Source of the DNA: Terrimonas ginsenosidimutans
GTDB lineage: Bacteria > Bacteroidota > Bacteroidia > Chitinophagales > Chitinophagaceae
DNA: 64,000 nt
Assembly (NCBI RefSeq): GCF_022012415.1
Contig: NZ_JAKLTR010000003.1
Location: 310,001-374,000, forward strand
Direction of reading: 5' to 3'
Shown here one piece after another: positions 55,256 to 63,869 of the stretch. The first letter of the stretch is position 1, and each line of letters starts with the position of its first letter. Both the position numbers and the translations under genes were made by a program. The notes below the pieces were generated by a model. It saw only the letters and a list, made by a program, of their open reading frames with translations. It ran no database searches and was not told the DNA's origin.

Positions 55256-56172
55256 AGCATTGCCTGATAGACGCCAGGGGTAATTCCTTCTGACTTTTTG
55301 AATAATCTTACAAAGTAGTTCACATCAGTAAATCCGCATTGCATGCTTACCGCGCTTACGTTGTTGCGTTTATCCGCGAGAAGTTGTTTTGCGAGTTTGA
55401 TACGCTCACGGTTGATGTAATCGAGTGGAGTAACGCCAAATTGCTCTTTGAACCATTTGAAGAACATGTTGCGGCTGAGATAAGCTTTGCGGCTTAATGC
55501 ATCAACAGCGATCTTATCAGTCAAATGTTCATGGATATAGTGCAGTACGAAATGAAGGCGGCTTTGATTGGTGTGATCGATGCTTTCGACGGCCACCTGT
55601 TGGAGGTGCTGGCTTTGAACAAGCCTGATCAGTAATTCTTTCAGATTAAGATCGGCGAAAATATTCTTGCCTTTTTCACCGCTACTGCAAACACGGATCA
55701 ATTTGTTGATCAGATCAGTAACTTCTGTGTCGTTAGCGAAATGATATTGATTGAATTGAAGGCGCCAGTCGCGTGCTTCATTCGGGTCACTATTATAGTA
55801 CGTGTTGAGGTACTGCAGGGTATTGTTGACATACGCGGCGTCAACAGCCAGGGCGATACATTGCGTTGGGTTATCCTGTTGCGCTTCAGGGAAATCGATC
55901 ACCATTGTTTCGTTCGCAGGAACGATCACCGTTTCCCCGGGCAGATACTCAAAAGAGGGCTGATCAAAAAGGTGCATCACTTTTTTCCCGCGAACCATGC
56001 TGGTGATCACAAACTCATTAAAGGTCAACGGTACGCGATATGTTTCCTGGTAGCTTTCAAAAACGTTCAGTTCGCAATTCTCAAGATTGAATACACGCCT
56101 GTTCTCCACCAAAGTTTGAAGATATTTTGGCTGTGTTAGGTCTACCGGATGGAGGTAATTTTTTGGCGGCAT
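55222..56172 (-). CDS. AraC-family regulator next to aldehyde dehydrogenase
   Basis: 316 residues. N-terminal ligand-binding domain (about 20-190) and C-terminal double HTH (VDALSRKAYLSRNMFFKWFK, GVTPLDYINRERIKLAKQLL, SAVSMQCGFTDVNYFVRLFK). It is divergent from the aldehyde dehydrogenase/DUF779 genes; the same trio occurs elsewhere, so it is probably their aldehyde- or alcohol-responsive activator. The last ten residues (YANDSRMAAN) are encoded by CGCGAAT-type repeat words. Confidence 0.9.
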   Translation of the reverse strand: MPPKNYLHPVDLTQPKYLQTLVENRRVFNLENCELNVFESYQETYRVPLTFNEFVITSMVRGKKVMHLFDQPSFEYLPGETVIVPANETMVIDFPEAQQDNPTQCIALAVDAAYVNNTLQYLNTYYNSDPNEARDWRLQFNQYHFANDTEVTDLINKLIRVCSSGEKGKNIFADLNLKELLIRLVQSQHLQQVAVESIDHTNQSRLHFVLHYIHEHLTDKIAVDALSRKAYLSRNMFFKWFKEQFGVTPLDYINRERIKLAKQLLADKRNNVSAVSMQCGFTDVNYFVRLFKKSEGITPGVYQAMLYANDSRMAAN

Positions 56173-56325
56173 AGGCGGTACGTTTAGACGCGATCAAGGT
56201 AGGGTATTTTTCCGGACTGGCTAAATTCAGAGTACGATCGTGCTAGCAAAAAGTACGAAAGTATACAGGTATTGGTTTTTAATGTAGGAAGTTACAGTAT
56301 TCTTTAACGATAAAAACGCTTGAAT

Positions 56326-57858
56326 ATGAGTACTTCTACAGCAGCTGCTCCTAAGTCCACCATTGCAGCACGTCCAAAATTCAAAGACAAGTATGATCAT
56401 TATATTGGGGGTGAATGGGTTGCTCCGTCATCGGGAGAATACTTTGATAACATATCGCCGATTGATGGAAAGGTATTTACACACGCGGCCCGGGGTAACG
56501 CAAAGGATATAGAAAAGGCTATCGATGCGGCGCACAAGGCTTTTGCCACATGGGGAAAAAGCGGAGCCGCTTATCGCAGTAATATTCTGTTGAAGATCGC
56601 CCAGGTTATAGAAGATAACCTGGAGCTTCTCGCAACAGTTGAAACTATTGACAATGGTAAGGCCATTCGTGAGTGCCGCGCGGCAGATCTGCCTTTAGTC
56701 ATTGATCACTTCCGCTATTTCGCTGGTGTGATAAGAAGCGAAGAAGGTACGCTGAGCGAGCATGATGAAACCACCGTAAGCATTAATCTGCATGAACCTA
56801 TTGGTGTTGTCGGGCAGATCATTCCCTGGAATTTTCCATTGCTGATGGCTACATGGAAGATCGCTCCCGCGCTTGCAGCAGGTTGTTGCGTGGTGGTCAA
56901 GCCTGCTGAGCAAACTCCGACAAGCATCATGGTGCTGATGGAATTAGTGGGTGATCTTTTGCCTGCAGGGGTATTGAACATTGTTACAGGGTTTGGCGTG
57001 GAAGCGGGAAAGCCGCTGGCCTCTTCTCCGAGAATCAATAAAGTTGCATTTACTGGAGAAACAACTACGGGAAGGCTCATCATGCAATACGCTTCTGAAA
57101 ATCTGATTCCTGTCACAATGGAGTTGGGTGGTAAGAGTCCGAACATCTTCTTCGAAAGTGTTGGGGATGAAGACGACGCATTCTTCGACAAAGCTGTTGA
57201 AGGTGCTGTGATGTTTGCACTGAATAACGGGGAGATCTGTACCTGCCCGAGCAGGATGCTGGTGCATGAAAAGATCTATGACAAATTTATGGAGCGCGTG
57301 ATCCAGCGTACTAAGGCGATCAAGCTTGGTAATCCGCTTGATTCAACCGTTACGATGGGAGCGCAGGCTTCAGAAGATCAGTATAAAAAGATCCTGAGCT
57401 ATCTGGATATCGGCAAACAGGAAGGTGCGCAGATATTGACGGGTGGTGAAGCTTTTCATCAGAATTCAGGATTAGAGCATGGCTACTATATTCAGCCGAC
57501 TATTTTCAAGGGTCACAATAAAATGCGCATTTTCCAGGAGGAGATATTTGGTCCGGTCGTTTCGGTTACTACGTTTAAAACAACGGAAGAAGCGATCGCC
57601 ATTGCTAATGATACCTTGTATGGTCTTGGTGCTGGTGTATGGACACGTGATGCGCATCAGCTTTACCAGGTGCCGCGTGCGATCGAGGCGGGCCGTGTTT
57701 GGGTGAACAACTATCATGCGTACCCTGCTCATGCTCCTTTCGGCGGCTATAAAAAATCGGGCTTTGGCCGCGAAACACATAAGATGATGTTGAATCATTA
57801 TCGTCAGACGAAGAATATGCTGATCTCTTACAGCAAAGAAAAGCTTGGATTTTTCTAA
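56326..57858 (+). CDS. NAD-dependent aldehyde dehydrogenase (AldB/ExaC-like)
   Basis: 510 residues from the ATG at 56326 (the frame extends two codons to a TTG). [34 protein letters not shown] (general base Glu) and [12 protein letters not shown] (catalytic Cys) are intact; the C-terminal [17 protein letters not shown] is typical. The [20 protein letters not shown] start and pairing with DUF779 and AraC point to the acetaldehyde dehydrogenase branch of alcohol/2,3-butanediol metabolism. Confidence 0.93.
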   Translation: MSTSTAAAPKSTIAARPKFKDKYDHYIGGEWVAPSSGEYFDNISPIDGKVFTHAARGNAKDIEKAIDAAHKAFATWGKSGAAYRSNILLKIAQVIEDNLELLATVETIDNGKAIRECRAADLPLVIDHFRYFAGVIRSEEGTLSEHDETTVSINLHEPIGVVGQIIPWNFPLLMATWKIAPALAAGCCVVVKPAEQTPTSIMVLMELVGDLLPAGVLNIVTGFGVEAGKPLASSPRINKVAFTGETTTGRLIMQYASENLIPVTMELGGKSPNIFFESVGDEDDAFFDKAVEGAVMFALNNGEICTCPSRMLVHEKIYDKFMERVIQRTKAIKLGNPLDSTVTMGAQASEDQYKKILSYLDIGKQEGAQILTGGEAFHQNSGLEHGYYIQPTIFKGHNKMRIFQEEIFGPVVSVTTFKTTEEAIAIANDTLYGLGAGVWTRDAHQLYQVPRAIEAGRVWVNNYHAYPAHAPFGGYKKSGFGRETHKMMLNHYRQTKNMLISYSKEKLGFF

Positions 57859-57863
57859 GCGCA

Positions 57864-57995
57864 ATGCAGATGCTGCTGATCATTGTTATGCATCGGCTGA
57901 GGGAGATGAGCCCGCCGTTGCGATTGGTTTTCGGTATTGGCGAAAGTGCATTGGTTAAATATCGGATCAAACGATTTTCTAGTTTGGCAAGTTAG
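57864..57995 (+). CDS. possible 43-residue ORF (uncertain)
   Basis: Starts with ATG six bases after the aldehyde dehydrogenase stop: MQMLLIIVMHRLREMSPPLR and a basic second half ending RFSSLAS. The first ten residues are hydrophobic. The opposite strand is also open and there is no clear ribosome-binding site, so this may be chance. Confidence 0.25.
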   Translation: MQMLLIIVMHRLREMSPPLRLVFGIGESALVKYRIKRFSSLAS

Positions 57996-58001
57996 GAATA
58001 A

Positions 58002-58030
58002 CGGTGGCGCAAGCCACTGTTTTCCATTTT
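58002..58030 (+). terminator. weak terminator-like hairpin
   Basis: GTGGC, loop GCAA, GCCAC, then TGTTTTCCATTTTT. It lies between the aldehyde dehydrogenase and DUF779 genes and may attenuate readthrough. Confidence 0.5.
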
Positions 58031-58062
58031 TGCTAATCTGTGAACAGTAAAAGTTTTCTTGT

Positions 58063-58440
58063 ATGATCAAACGTGTTTTAGCGACGGACAAGGCGCTTCA
58101 GCTTATCGACAGGTTGAAAGAAATGCATGGTAACCTGATGTTTCATCAAAGCGGCGGTTGTTGTGACGGTAGCCAGCCGATGTGTTTTGCGGAAGGAGAG
58201 TTCCGGATTGGCGGCAGCGATGTGTGTTTAGGTGAAATTGCAGGATGTAAATTTTACATGAATGCGGATCAGTTTGAATACTGGAAACATACACAACTAA
58301 CGTTGGATGTTACGCCGGGACGTGGAAGCAGCTTTTCGCTGGAGATCCCGCTTGGTGTAAGATTCTATATTCTGTCGAAGATCTTCACTGATGATGAACT
58401 TACTCAACTTGAACCGTTATTGAAGACAGCAGAAGTTTAA
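58063..58440 (+). CDS. DUF779 family protein
   Basis: 125 residues. The family hallmark HQSGGCCDGSQPMCF is near residues 28-42, with further IAGCKFYMNADQFEYW. DUF779 genes regularly follow acetaldehyde dehydrogenase genes, as here. The cysteine cluster suggests metal binding, but the biochemical role is not established. Confidence 0.92.
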   Translation: MIKRVLATDKALQLIDRLKEMHGNLMFHQSGGCCDGSQPMCFAEGEFRIGGSDVCLGEIAGCKFYMNADQFEYWKHTQLTLDVTPGRGSSFSLEIPLGVRFYILSKIFTDDELTQLEPLLKTAEV

Positions 58441-58660
58441 AGACGGCAATATTAAATAAGTTGAAAAACCTGGTTGACTCGATGGCTGATGATCGCAGCA
58501 GATCCCGGATTTGAAAGAAGAATGGCTTTGAATGCCTGTCAGGCGAAGGGATTGATTATTGATAGGCGATCAGGATCCGGTCAGCGGCCATCGATTTTCG
58601 GCCATGCGTTTTCTTTTTGGAATCTGGCATAACTATTTCATGATGGTGGGGAAAAAGTAT

Positions 58661-59155
58661 ATGCGGAAAACTAAGCTTTTTATTGCGGGCGTGCTGTGTG
58701 CCCTTGCGGCATGTAATAATCCCGGGGATAAGATCGGTGACACAGGATCCAATACAACAGACACGTTATCAAACTCTTCCGGTGTGTCATCTTCGTATGA
58801 TACGACTCTTACAGGTTGTTATTCGTCGATCTCAAAAAGGGATACTGCAGCTTTGCAGATCGAAACAAAAGGTGCCGTAATAGCCGGCCCATTGACGTAT
58901 TCGATCTTTGAGAAAGACAGAAACGTGGGTGAATTTCAGGGGGAAGTGAGAGGAGATATTCTCTCGGGTTGGTATCTTTTTAAGTCAGAAGGTACGATGT
59001 CTGTCAGGCAGGCCGCCTGGAAGATCAGTGGTACCAGTCTATGGCCTGCAATTGGTGATGTCATTCAAAAGGGAGATACAGCTTTGTTCAAGGATGAGAG
59101 TAAGCTGCGGTTTGACTCGATCAATGTATTTAAGAAAGTTCCCTGTACATTATAA
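58661..59155 (+). CDS. hypothetical lipoprotein
   Basis: 164 residues from the ATG at 58661 (MRKTKLFIAGVLCALAAC, lipobox Cys18); the open frame reaches back 34 codons without signal-peptide character. A Ser/Thr-rich linker is followed by a small beta-domain (YDTTLTGCYSSISKRDTAAL, VGEFQGEVRGDILSGWYLFK, LRFDSINVFKKVPC). Resembles a family of small Bacteroidota lipoproteins; function unknown. Confidence 0.7.
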   Translation: MRKTKLFIAGVLCALAACNNPGDKIGDTGSNTTDTLSNSSGVSSSYDTTLTGCYSSISKRDTAALQIETKGAVIAGPLTYSIFEKDRNVGEFQGEVRGDILSGWYLFKSEGTMSVRQAAWKISGTSLWPAIGDVIQKGDTALFKDESKLRFDSINVFKKVPCTL

Positions 59156-59165
59156 AGTTGAGGGT

Positions 59166-59226
59166 AAAAGGTAAAAAGTAAGATCGGCTGATAGCCTTGC
59201 TATTGGTTTTCTGCTTTTTACCTTTT
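59166..59226. repeat. inverted repeat, GGTAAAA family (E5)
   Basis: AAAAGGTAAAAAG (59166-59178) pairs perfectly with CTTTTTACCTTTT (59214-59226), loop 35. It begins 11 bp past the lipoprotein stop. Confidence 0.85.
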
Positions 59227-59292
59227 GTTTTATTCGGACAGTTTGTCTTTTTCTCTTTCTTTCTCTTAGTTTAGTTGTATAAATAAGCAAAT

Positions 59293-60213
59293 ATGGAATT
59301 TGGTAGAGTGCCGGAAGACGAACTGAAGCTGGTAGACTTTAGTTTACCAGCAGAACCCGTGTCAAACAAGAAGATCTTGAAAGGGAAGGCATTGAAGCAT
59401 CCAAAGGTTTATTTTGGTTGTGCAAAATGGGGTAGGACCGAGTGGGTGGGAAAAATATATCCGCCTAAAACAAAAGAGAAAGATTTTCTGCAGCATTATG
59501 TAGAACATTATAATTCGATTGAATTGAATGCGACACACTATAAGATTTATGGAGAAGCAGGGATCAGTAAATGGGCGGAAAAGGCAAAAGGGAAAGACTT
59601 TAAGTTTTGCCCAAAGATGTACCAGGGCGTTACGCATCGCGGAAATCTTAAAGGAAAGGATTTTCTCGTCAATGAGTTTTTTCGCGGGATTATGGCGTTC
59701 AAGGATCATCTAGGACCAATCTTCGTTCAGGTGAGCGATACATTTTCTCCTAAAAGAAAGGATGAATTGTTCGACTTTTTGAAAACTCTTCCTACCGATC
59801 TTCAATTCTTTCTCGAAGTCAGGCATCCTGATTGGTTTGCTAAACCGGAGATTCAGAAGGAGATGTGTGATACGCTCACGTCCTTGAATATGGGTGCTGT
59901 AATAACCGATACGGCTGGTCGCCGCGATTGCGCACATATGCATCTTACCATTCCCAAGGCTTTTATCCGGTATGTGGGAAACAGTCTGCATCCCTCCGAC
60001 TATACGCGAATCGACGCCTGGGTGGAACGAATGAAGTATTGGCTGGATCACGGAATGAAAGAGCTTTACTTTTTCATGCATATGCATGATGAGGCAACGT
60101 CGCCTGAGTTAACTGTGTACCTAGTGGATAAAATGAATAAGGAGTGTGGGTTAAAGTTGATCAAGCCCAGGTTTGGCGATGAACCGCCCAGGCAGACTGG
60201 ATTGTTTGACTGA
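59293..60213 (+). CDS. DUF72 (YecE-like) TIM-barrel protein with a clamp-motif-like tail
   Basis: 306 residues. Family features: VYFGCAKWGRTEWVGKIYPP, HYNSIELNATHYKIY, FKFCPKMYQGVTH, FLEVRHPDWF, and VRYVGNSLHPSDY-like RYVGNSLHP. The fold is a TIM barrel of unknown activity. The protein ends RQTGLFD, which fits the QxxLF consensus for beta sliding-clamp binding. It lies upstream of the UmuC/UmuD cassette on the other strand. Confidence 0.88.
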   Translation: MEFGRVPEDELKLVDFSLPAEPVSNKKILKGKALKHPKVYFGCAKWGRTEWVGKIYPPKTKEKDFLQHYVEHYNSIELNATHYKIYGEAGISKWAEKAKGKDFKFCPKMYQGVTHRGNLKGKDFLVNEFFRGIMAFKDHLGPIFVQVSDTFSPKRKDELFDFLKTLPTDLQFFLEVRHPDWFAKPEIQKEMCDTLTSLNMGAVITDTAGRRDCAHMHLTIPKAFIRYVGNSLHPSDYTRIDAWVERMKYWLDHGMKELYFFMHMHDEATSPELTVYLVDKMNKECGLKLIKPRFGDEPPRQTGLFD

Positions 60214-61327
60214 TAGATGATATTGTAAATGAGTACGACTGGAGCGTTTCGGTGTTGTTGCTATCGCACAATTCCGAGGCGCTTTTAGGTTTACGCTATT
60301 TCGCGGTCGACTTTGTTTCGTGTAGTAGTAGTTCGATACAGAAGGGGATAAGTGTAATGCAGAGGCGGGATAATTGTAAGCAGGACTTTACATTTGTTGC
60401 GGAGGTTGCGGATAGGCGAATTATCTGGTAGGCAGCGAATATGAAGGGGCATGGCTTTGGAGGATATTGAAATGGTAGATGGGGTTGAATATTTTTGGAG
60501 GGAGGACTACCGGTCAAGGGGAGGGGGGCGTGTATCGACTTTGCCTCTCTGCTCCACCCACCACCCCCATTTGGGCCCTCCCCCGCCACCACCACCAGGT
60601 CCTGGATTGCCAGGAAATTCTTGCAGGCAAAGATCTGCCTGCCGGCTCGTGTTAGCAATAACACAGGCCGCAATACTCCCCTCAGGTTTGGCTAACGCAT
60701 CAACCAATATTATTTCCACGCGCTGAAATAATATCAAAACAAATATCCTGTATCATCCAAAAGTAGCAAGGTTGAAAACACAAAATTTAAGGGGATTAAA
60801 ACGAAAAATCAGCGTGAAAAAACATGATTAAGTAAACCCGATGGCAGTTTACAAAGTGTTTATTGTAAAGTGGAGTAGTTTAAAACAGCCAGTTGTGTCT
60901 TTTCTTGAAAGCACCAAAGACTTGCGCACTAATTAATTTGACCGGCAAAGAGATAGGTTTGGAAAGCAAAAAACAAGCTCTGCCGGCAAATAAGATTACC
61001 CTTACTTTCTTCGAAAATATTGGGAACCGGCAGGCAAATAAGAGCTGTAAGTCAAGGCTGATAGATTAGTCTTGCATCACCAGCGGCCATCCGACGTATA
61101 AACTTAATGTACCTGTTTATAAATACCCGGATTTACACCGGATAAAGACAACATTCTTTTTTTAAGGCGCCAACCAAGATTACAGTTTCCATTTGGGTCT
61201 GCAGTGTCATAAACAAATTAGCCGTTGTCTTCGATGAATGATTGCCAGGGCTTTCATTTGCAATAACTGTCGCTGCAAACAAGGCTGAACTTTCAACAAC
61301 TCCGTGGTTCAATGATATTCACTTTGG
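60214..61327. other. long intergenic region without a convincing gene
   Basis: 1.1 kb between DUF72 and the UmuC-type gene (tail to tail). The patch at 60540-60660 is GC-rich, repeats TTGGGCCCTCCCCCGCC from 41534, and has a GGCA/TGCC hairpin. The remainder is A/T-rich; the string CCGGCAAATAAGA near 60984 recurs as CCGGCAGGCAAATAAGAG near 61027. No RNA gene was recognised. Confidence 0.5.
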
Positions 61328-62605
61328 CTATTTCACTTCGAAAAGTTCATTCCACCGCGTCGTATATCTTCCACTTCGTAGTTCCTGCCGCATCTTCCAG
61401 TCTCTGGTAGTTCCGGACGAGGCAAATTTTAGAATATCATCTCGTTGGCTGAAATTGATATTATCCATCATACTCATCAATTGCCTTTGCGTATTTCTGT
61501 CGGTTGTGTCAAAAAGATTACCCTGCACGGAGTCATCAGGAACAAGCCCACTTAACATTACGCCTGCTTTTTTATAAATATTCCCCGGTTGGTAAAGATG
61601 TTCGACCAATTCGAGCGCCGGCTTGATCAATTCCTGGGTAATCGATGTCGCTACAGGAAGTGTAGCATGATCGCTTATGCTATCTTCCCGCCAGTCCAGC
61701 AGATGGTCCTGTCCTTTGCCCACAATAAACACACTTACCACTTTTGCAGCACTGTATTGCCGACGTAGTTTCTCTGCTGCGCGGGAAGTGTAAGTTGCAA
61801 CTGCTTCTTTTATGTCCTCAATATTATTCACTGGACTGCCGAACATTCGCGTGGTAGCGATCATTCTTTTTTCCACCAGTTCCTTTTTTGTATCCACGGC
61901 CAACTCCCCTCTCAATTCTTTTATAAGGCGTACGCCCACTACGCCGCCAAGATTTGCGTGCGCCCATTCTTCACGCATGGTTGCCAGTTCCCAGCCACTG
62001 GTAATGCCCATATTGAATAATTTAGCTGCATTAGCGCGACCAATTCCCCAGATATTATTTAACCGGGTATGTTGTAAGGCTTCGCGTTGTTGATGCTGAG
62101 TTGCAAGAATGGAGATGCAGCCAGTTATATTTTTGTTTTTTTTGGCGATGTGATTGGCCAGTTTAGCCAGCGTCTTCGTTGGCGCTACACCGATAGATAC
62201 AGAAATGCCGGTCCATTGTTCAACGATTTCTTTCATTTCCCGTGCTGCTTGCTCCAATTGATCAAACGGCATTTCGGGCAGATCTACAAATGCCTCATCA
62301 ACAGAATATACTTCCACCTTATCCGTTCCTGCGATAGCGCGTAATGTGTCCATCACCCGCATGCTCAGATCGCCGTATAGATTATAATTCGAAGAGAATA
62401 CAGCTACATCATGTTTTTCGATCAAATGTCTCGCCTGAAAATAAGGCCCTGCCATTTCTACTCCAACTGCTTTAGCCTCATCGCTTCTGGATACAATACA
62501 TCCATCGTTGTTGCTGAGTACAACAACGGGCCGTTTTTCCAGCTTTGGTTTGAACAGCCGCTCACAGGAGCAATAAAAACTATTGCAATCAACGATGGCT
62601 TTCAT
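61328..62605 (-). CDS. umuC: Y-family DNA polymerase, UmuC type
   Basis: 425 residues, UmuC length. Translesion polymerase. Catalytic carboxylates Asp6 (VDCNSFYCSCE) and Asp103/Glu104 (VYSVDEAF) are present, with PVVVLSNNDGCIVSRSDEAK, GVAPTKTLAKLAN and WGIGRANAAKL (HhH). A clamp-binding motif QGNLF is at 361-365. The start lies one base after the stop of the UmuD-like gene (TAG-T-ATG), so the two are translationally coupled. Confidence 0.95.
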   Translation of the reverse strand: MKAIVDCNSFYCSCERLFKPKLEKRPVVVLSNNDGCIVSRSDEAKAVGVEMAGPYFQARHLIEKHDVAVFSSNYNLYGDLSMRVMDTLRAIAGTDKVEVYSVDEAFVDLPEMPFDQLEQAAREMKEIVEQWTGISVSIGVAPTKTLAKLANHIAKKNKNITGCISILATQHQQREALQHTRLNNIWGIGRANAAKLFNMGITSGWELATMREEWAHANLGGVVGVRLIKELRGELAVDTKKELVEKRMIATTRMFGSPVNNIEDIKEAVATYTSRAAEKLRRQYSAAKVVSVFIVGKGQDHLLDWREDSISDHATLPVATSITQELIKPALELVEHLYQPGNIYKKAGVMLSGLVPDDSVQGNLFDTTDRNTQRQLMSMMDNINFSQRDDILKFASSGTTRDWKMRQELRSGRYTTRWNELFEVK

Positions 62606-62606
62606 A

Positions 62607-63095
62607 CTACCAGTTTGATGATTTGTTATCCTTTTTTCTATTATGCAAATGAAGTTGTAACGTGGAGTCTACCGGATGAATCACGCAGGTTACAACTCCC
62701 CATGCCGAATAGGTATTGTATTCTCCTATTTCAATAGGTTTATATTTTTTATTTTCAGGGGAAAGGGTCACGCGATTGAAAGTTTGCTGAAATCGTCTGA
62801 CAACTAACTCGCCATCCAAGGCCGCTACAATGATCTTGCCGTTAGTTGGCTTTATGCTGCGGTCGATGATAAGCACATCATCATCATTCAAACCTGCATC
62901 CGCCATGGCATCTCCCCGCATGCGGAAAAAAAATGTCGCAGGCTTATTCATGATCAGTTGCTCATTCAGATCGATCCCTCTTTCCATATAATCATCAGCG
63001 GCCGCACCGAATCCAGTCGCATTTGCCGTTCTTATTTGCTGCTGAGAAAATTGCTTCGAACCTTTGTACGCCGCTCCATAAAATTCTTCTTCCAT
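62607..63095 (-). CDS. UmuD-like protein lacking the Ser/Lys protease dyad
   Basis: 162 residues from the ATG at 63095 (a TTG start seven codons earlier is possible). It aligns with E. coli UmuD along its length (GFGAAADDYMERGIDLNEQL; TFFFRMRGDAMADAGLNDDD; VLIIDRSIKPTNGKIIVAAL; DGELVVRRFQ). The catalytic Ser60 of UmuD (GDSM) is Ala63 (GDAM), and Lys97 is Arg100 (VVRRF); both codons (GCC, AGA) are clear in the DNA. The Cys-Gly cleavage site is Thr27-Gly28. It therefore should not self-cleave. Operon with umuC; divergent from 2H-phosphoesterase genes. Confidence 0.9.
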   Translation of the reverse strand: MEEEFYGAAYKGSKQFSQQQIRTANATGFGAAADDYMERGIDLNEQLIMNKPATFFFRMRGDAMADAGLNDDDVLIIDRSIKPTNGKIIVAALDGELVVRRFQQTFNRVTLSPENKKYKPIEIGEYNTYSAWGVVTCVIHPVDSTLQLHLHNRKKDNKSSNW

Positions 63096-63163
63096 ACTCA
63101 AACGTTTAATAAACAAGATGATTCAAAACCCGAAAAATAAAGTTAGTAAAAATAAAATTAAAA

Positions 63164-63178
63164 ACTAAATAATTTAGT
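63164..63178. promoter_or_regulatory. palindrome in the umuD/2H divergent promoter region (candidate operator)
   Basis: ACTAAATAATTTAGT is a perfect 7-bp-arm palindrome. TTAGTAA occurs both in it (63174-63180) and 31 bp to the left (63143-63149). It sits midway between the two divergent starts, where a shared repressor could bind. No LexA gene is in the window and the site is not a known SOS box. Confidence 0.45.
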
Positions 63179-63203
63179 AAGTTTATGCTAAGAAAATGAT
63201 CAA

Positions 63204-63210
63204 AGGAGGG
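63204..63210 (+). promoter_or_regulatory. strong Shine-Dalgarno for the 2H gene at 63215
   Basis: AGGAGGG four bases before the ATG. Such a full Shine-Dalgarno is unusual here; most genes in the window have none. It fixes the start at 63215. Confidence 0.75.
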
Positions 63211-63214
63211 AGTT

Positions 63215-63841
63215 ATGTTACAAGCGACAATTCAACAGAGGAGGCCGGGAGTAGCCTGGAAGGACTGGACAGACGTTTATAATACTGCGCCAGTCAGACA
63301 AGATGAGTTTGAATACCTGCTTGTTATACATCCGGATATGGATGTATACAGTAAGGTGCTGGCGGAAAGGCAATACTTTAATCAGCGCTATCCGGATAAA
63401 GAGAGTGTACGCTCAAAACCTCATATCGCTGTAGCTGGTTTTGTGGCCAGGGATTCGATGGAAGAAACATTGATCCGTTGGATTCAACGCGTTTGCAGCA
63501 CACATAAAAGCTTTGACGTAACGCTTAACAATTACAGCGGTATCCCGCCACATACTGTCTATCTGAGGGTTCAGGATCATTTGCCGTTCGATCTGCTTAC
63601 GCAAAAGCTGAATGTTATTGGTGAATATATTCAGTCTAATGGCTGCCCTCCGGTCAAATGGACTGCCCGGCCTCATCTTAGTTTCGCCGGTCAACTGGCT
63701 GAAGATGTCTATGAACGAGCTATGAGGGATTATTCTCAGCGATTTTTTTTTGAAACATTTACCGCATCTGAACTTGTATTGTTGAAGAAAATTCCGGGCG
63801 AAGCCTGCAAGATCATTAATATTTTCAGATTGATGCCTTAA
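63215..63841 (+). CDS. 2H phosphoesterase / 2'-5' RNA ligase-like protein (first of tandem pair)
   Basis: 208 residues. Two repeated beta-alpha lobes with 2H motifs: KPHIAVAGF (His70) and RPHLSFAG (His154). The first motif reads H-x-A rather than H-x-T/S, the second is normal. The start of the fold is EYLLVIHPDMDVYSKV. Substrates may be RNA 2',3'-cyclic phosphates, 2'-5' linkages or nucleotide derivatives. It is divergent from the UmuD/UmuC operon and followed 28 bp later by a paralogue. Confidence 0.82.
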   Translation: MLQATIQQRRPGVAWKDWTDVYNTAPVRQDEFEYLLVIHPDMDVYSKVLAERQYFNQRYPDKESVRSKPHIAVAGFVARDSMEETLIRWIQRVCSTHKSFDVTLNNYSGIPPHTVYLRVQDHLPFDLLTQKLNVIGEYIQSNGCPPVKWTARPHLSFAGQLAEDVYERAMRDYSQRFFFETFTASELVLLKKIPGEACKIINIFRLMP

Positions 63842-63869
63842 ATACATACATCATTATAAAAACGGTTTT

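Noticed and set aside
57605-57970. Minus-strand frame opposite the end of the aldehyde dehydrogenase gene
   Set aside because: Shadow of a well-supported gene on the other strand.
60296-60737. Overlapping open frames on both strands with Pro/Gly-rich products
   Set aside because: They come from a GC-rich patch; no signal peptide, domain or start signal, and all frames are open at once.
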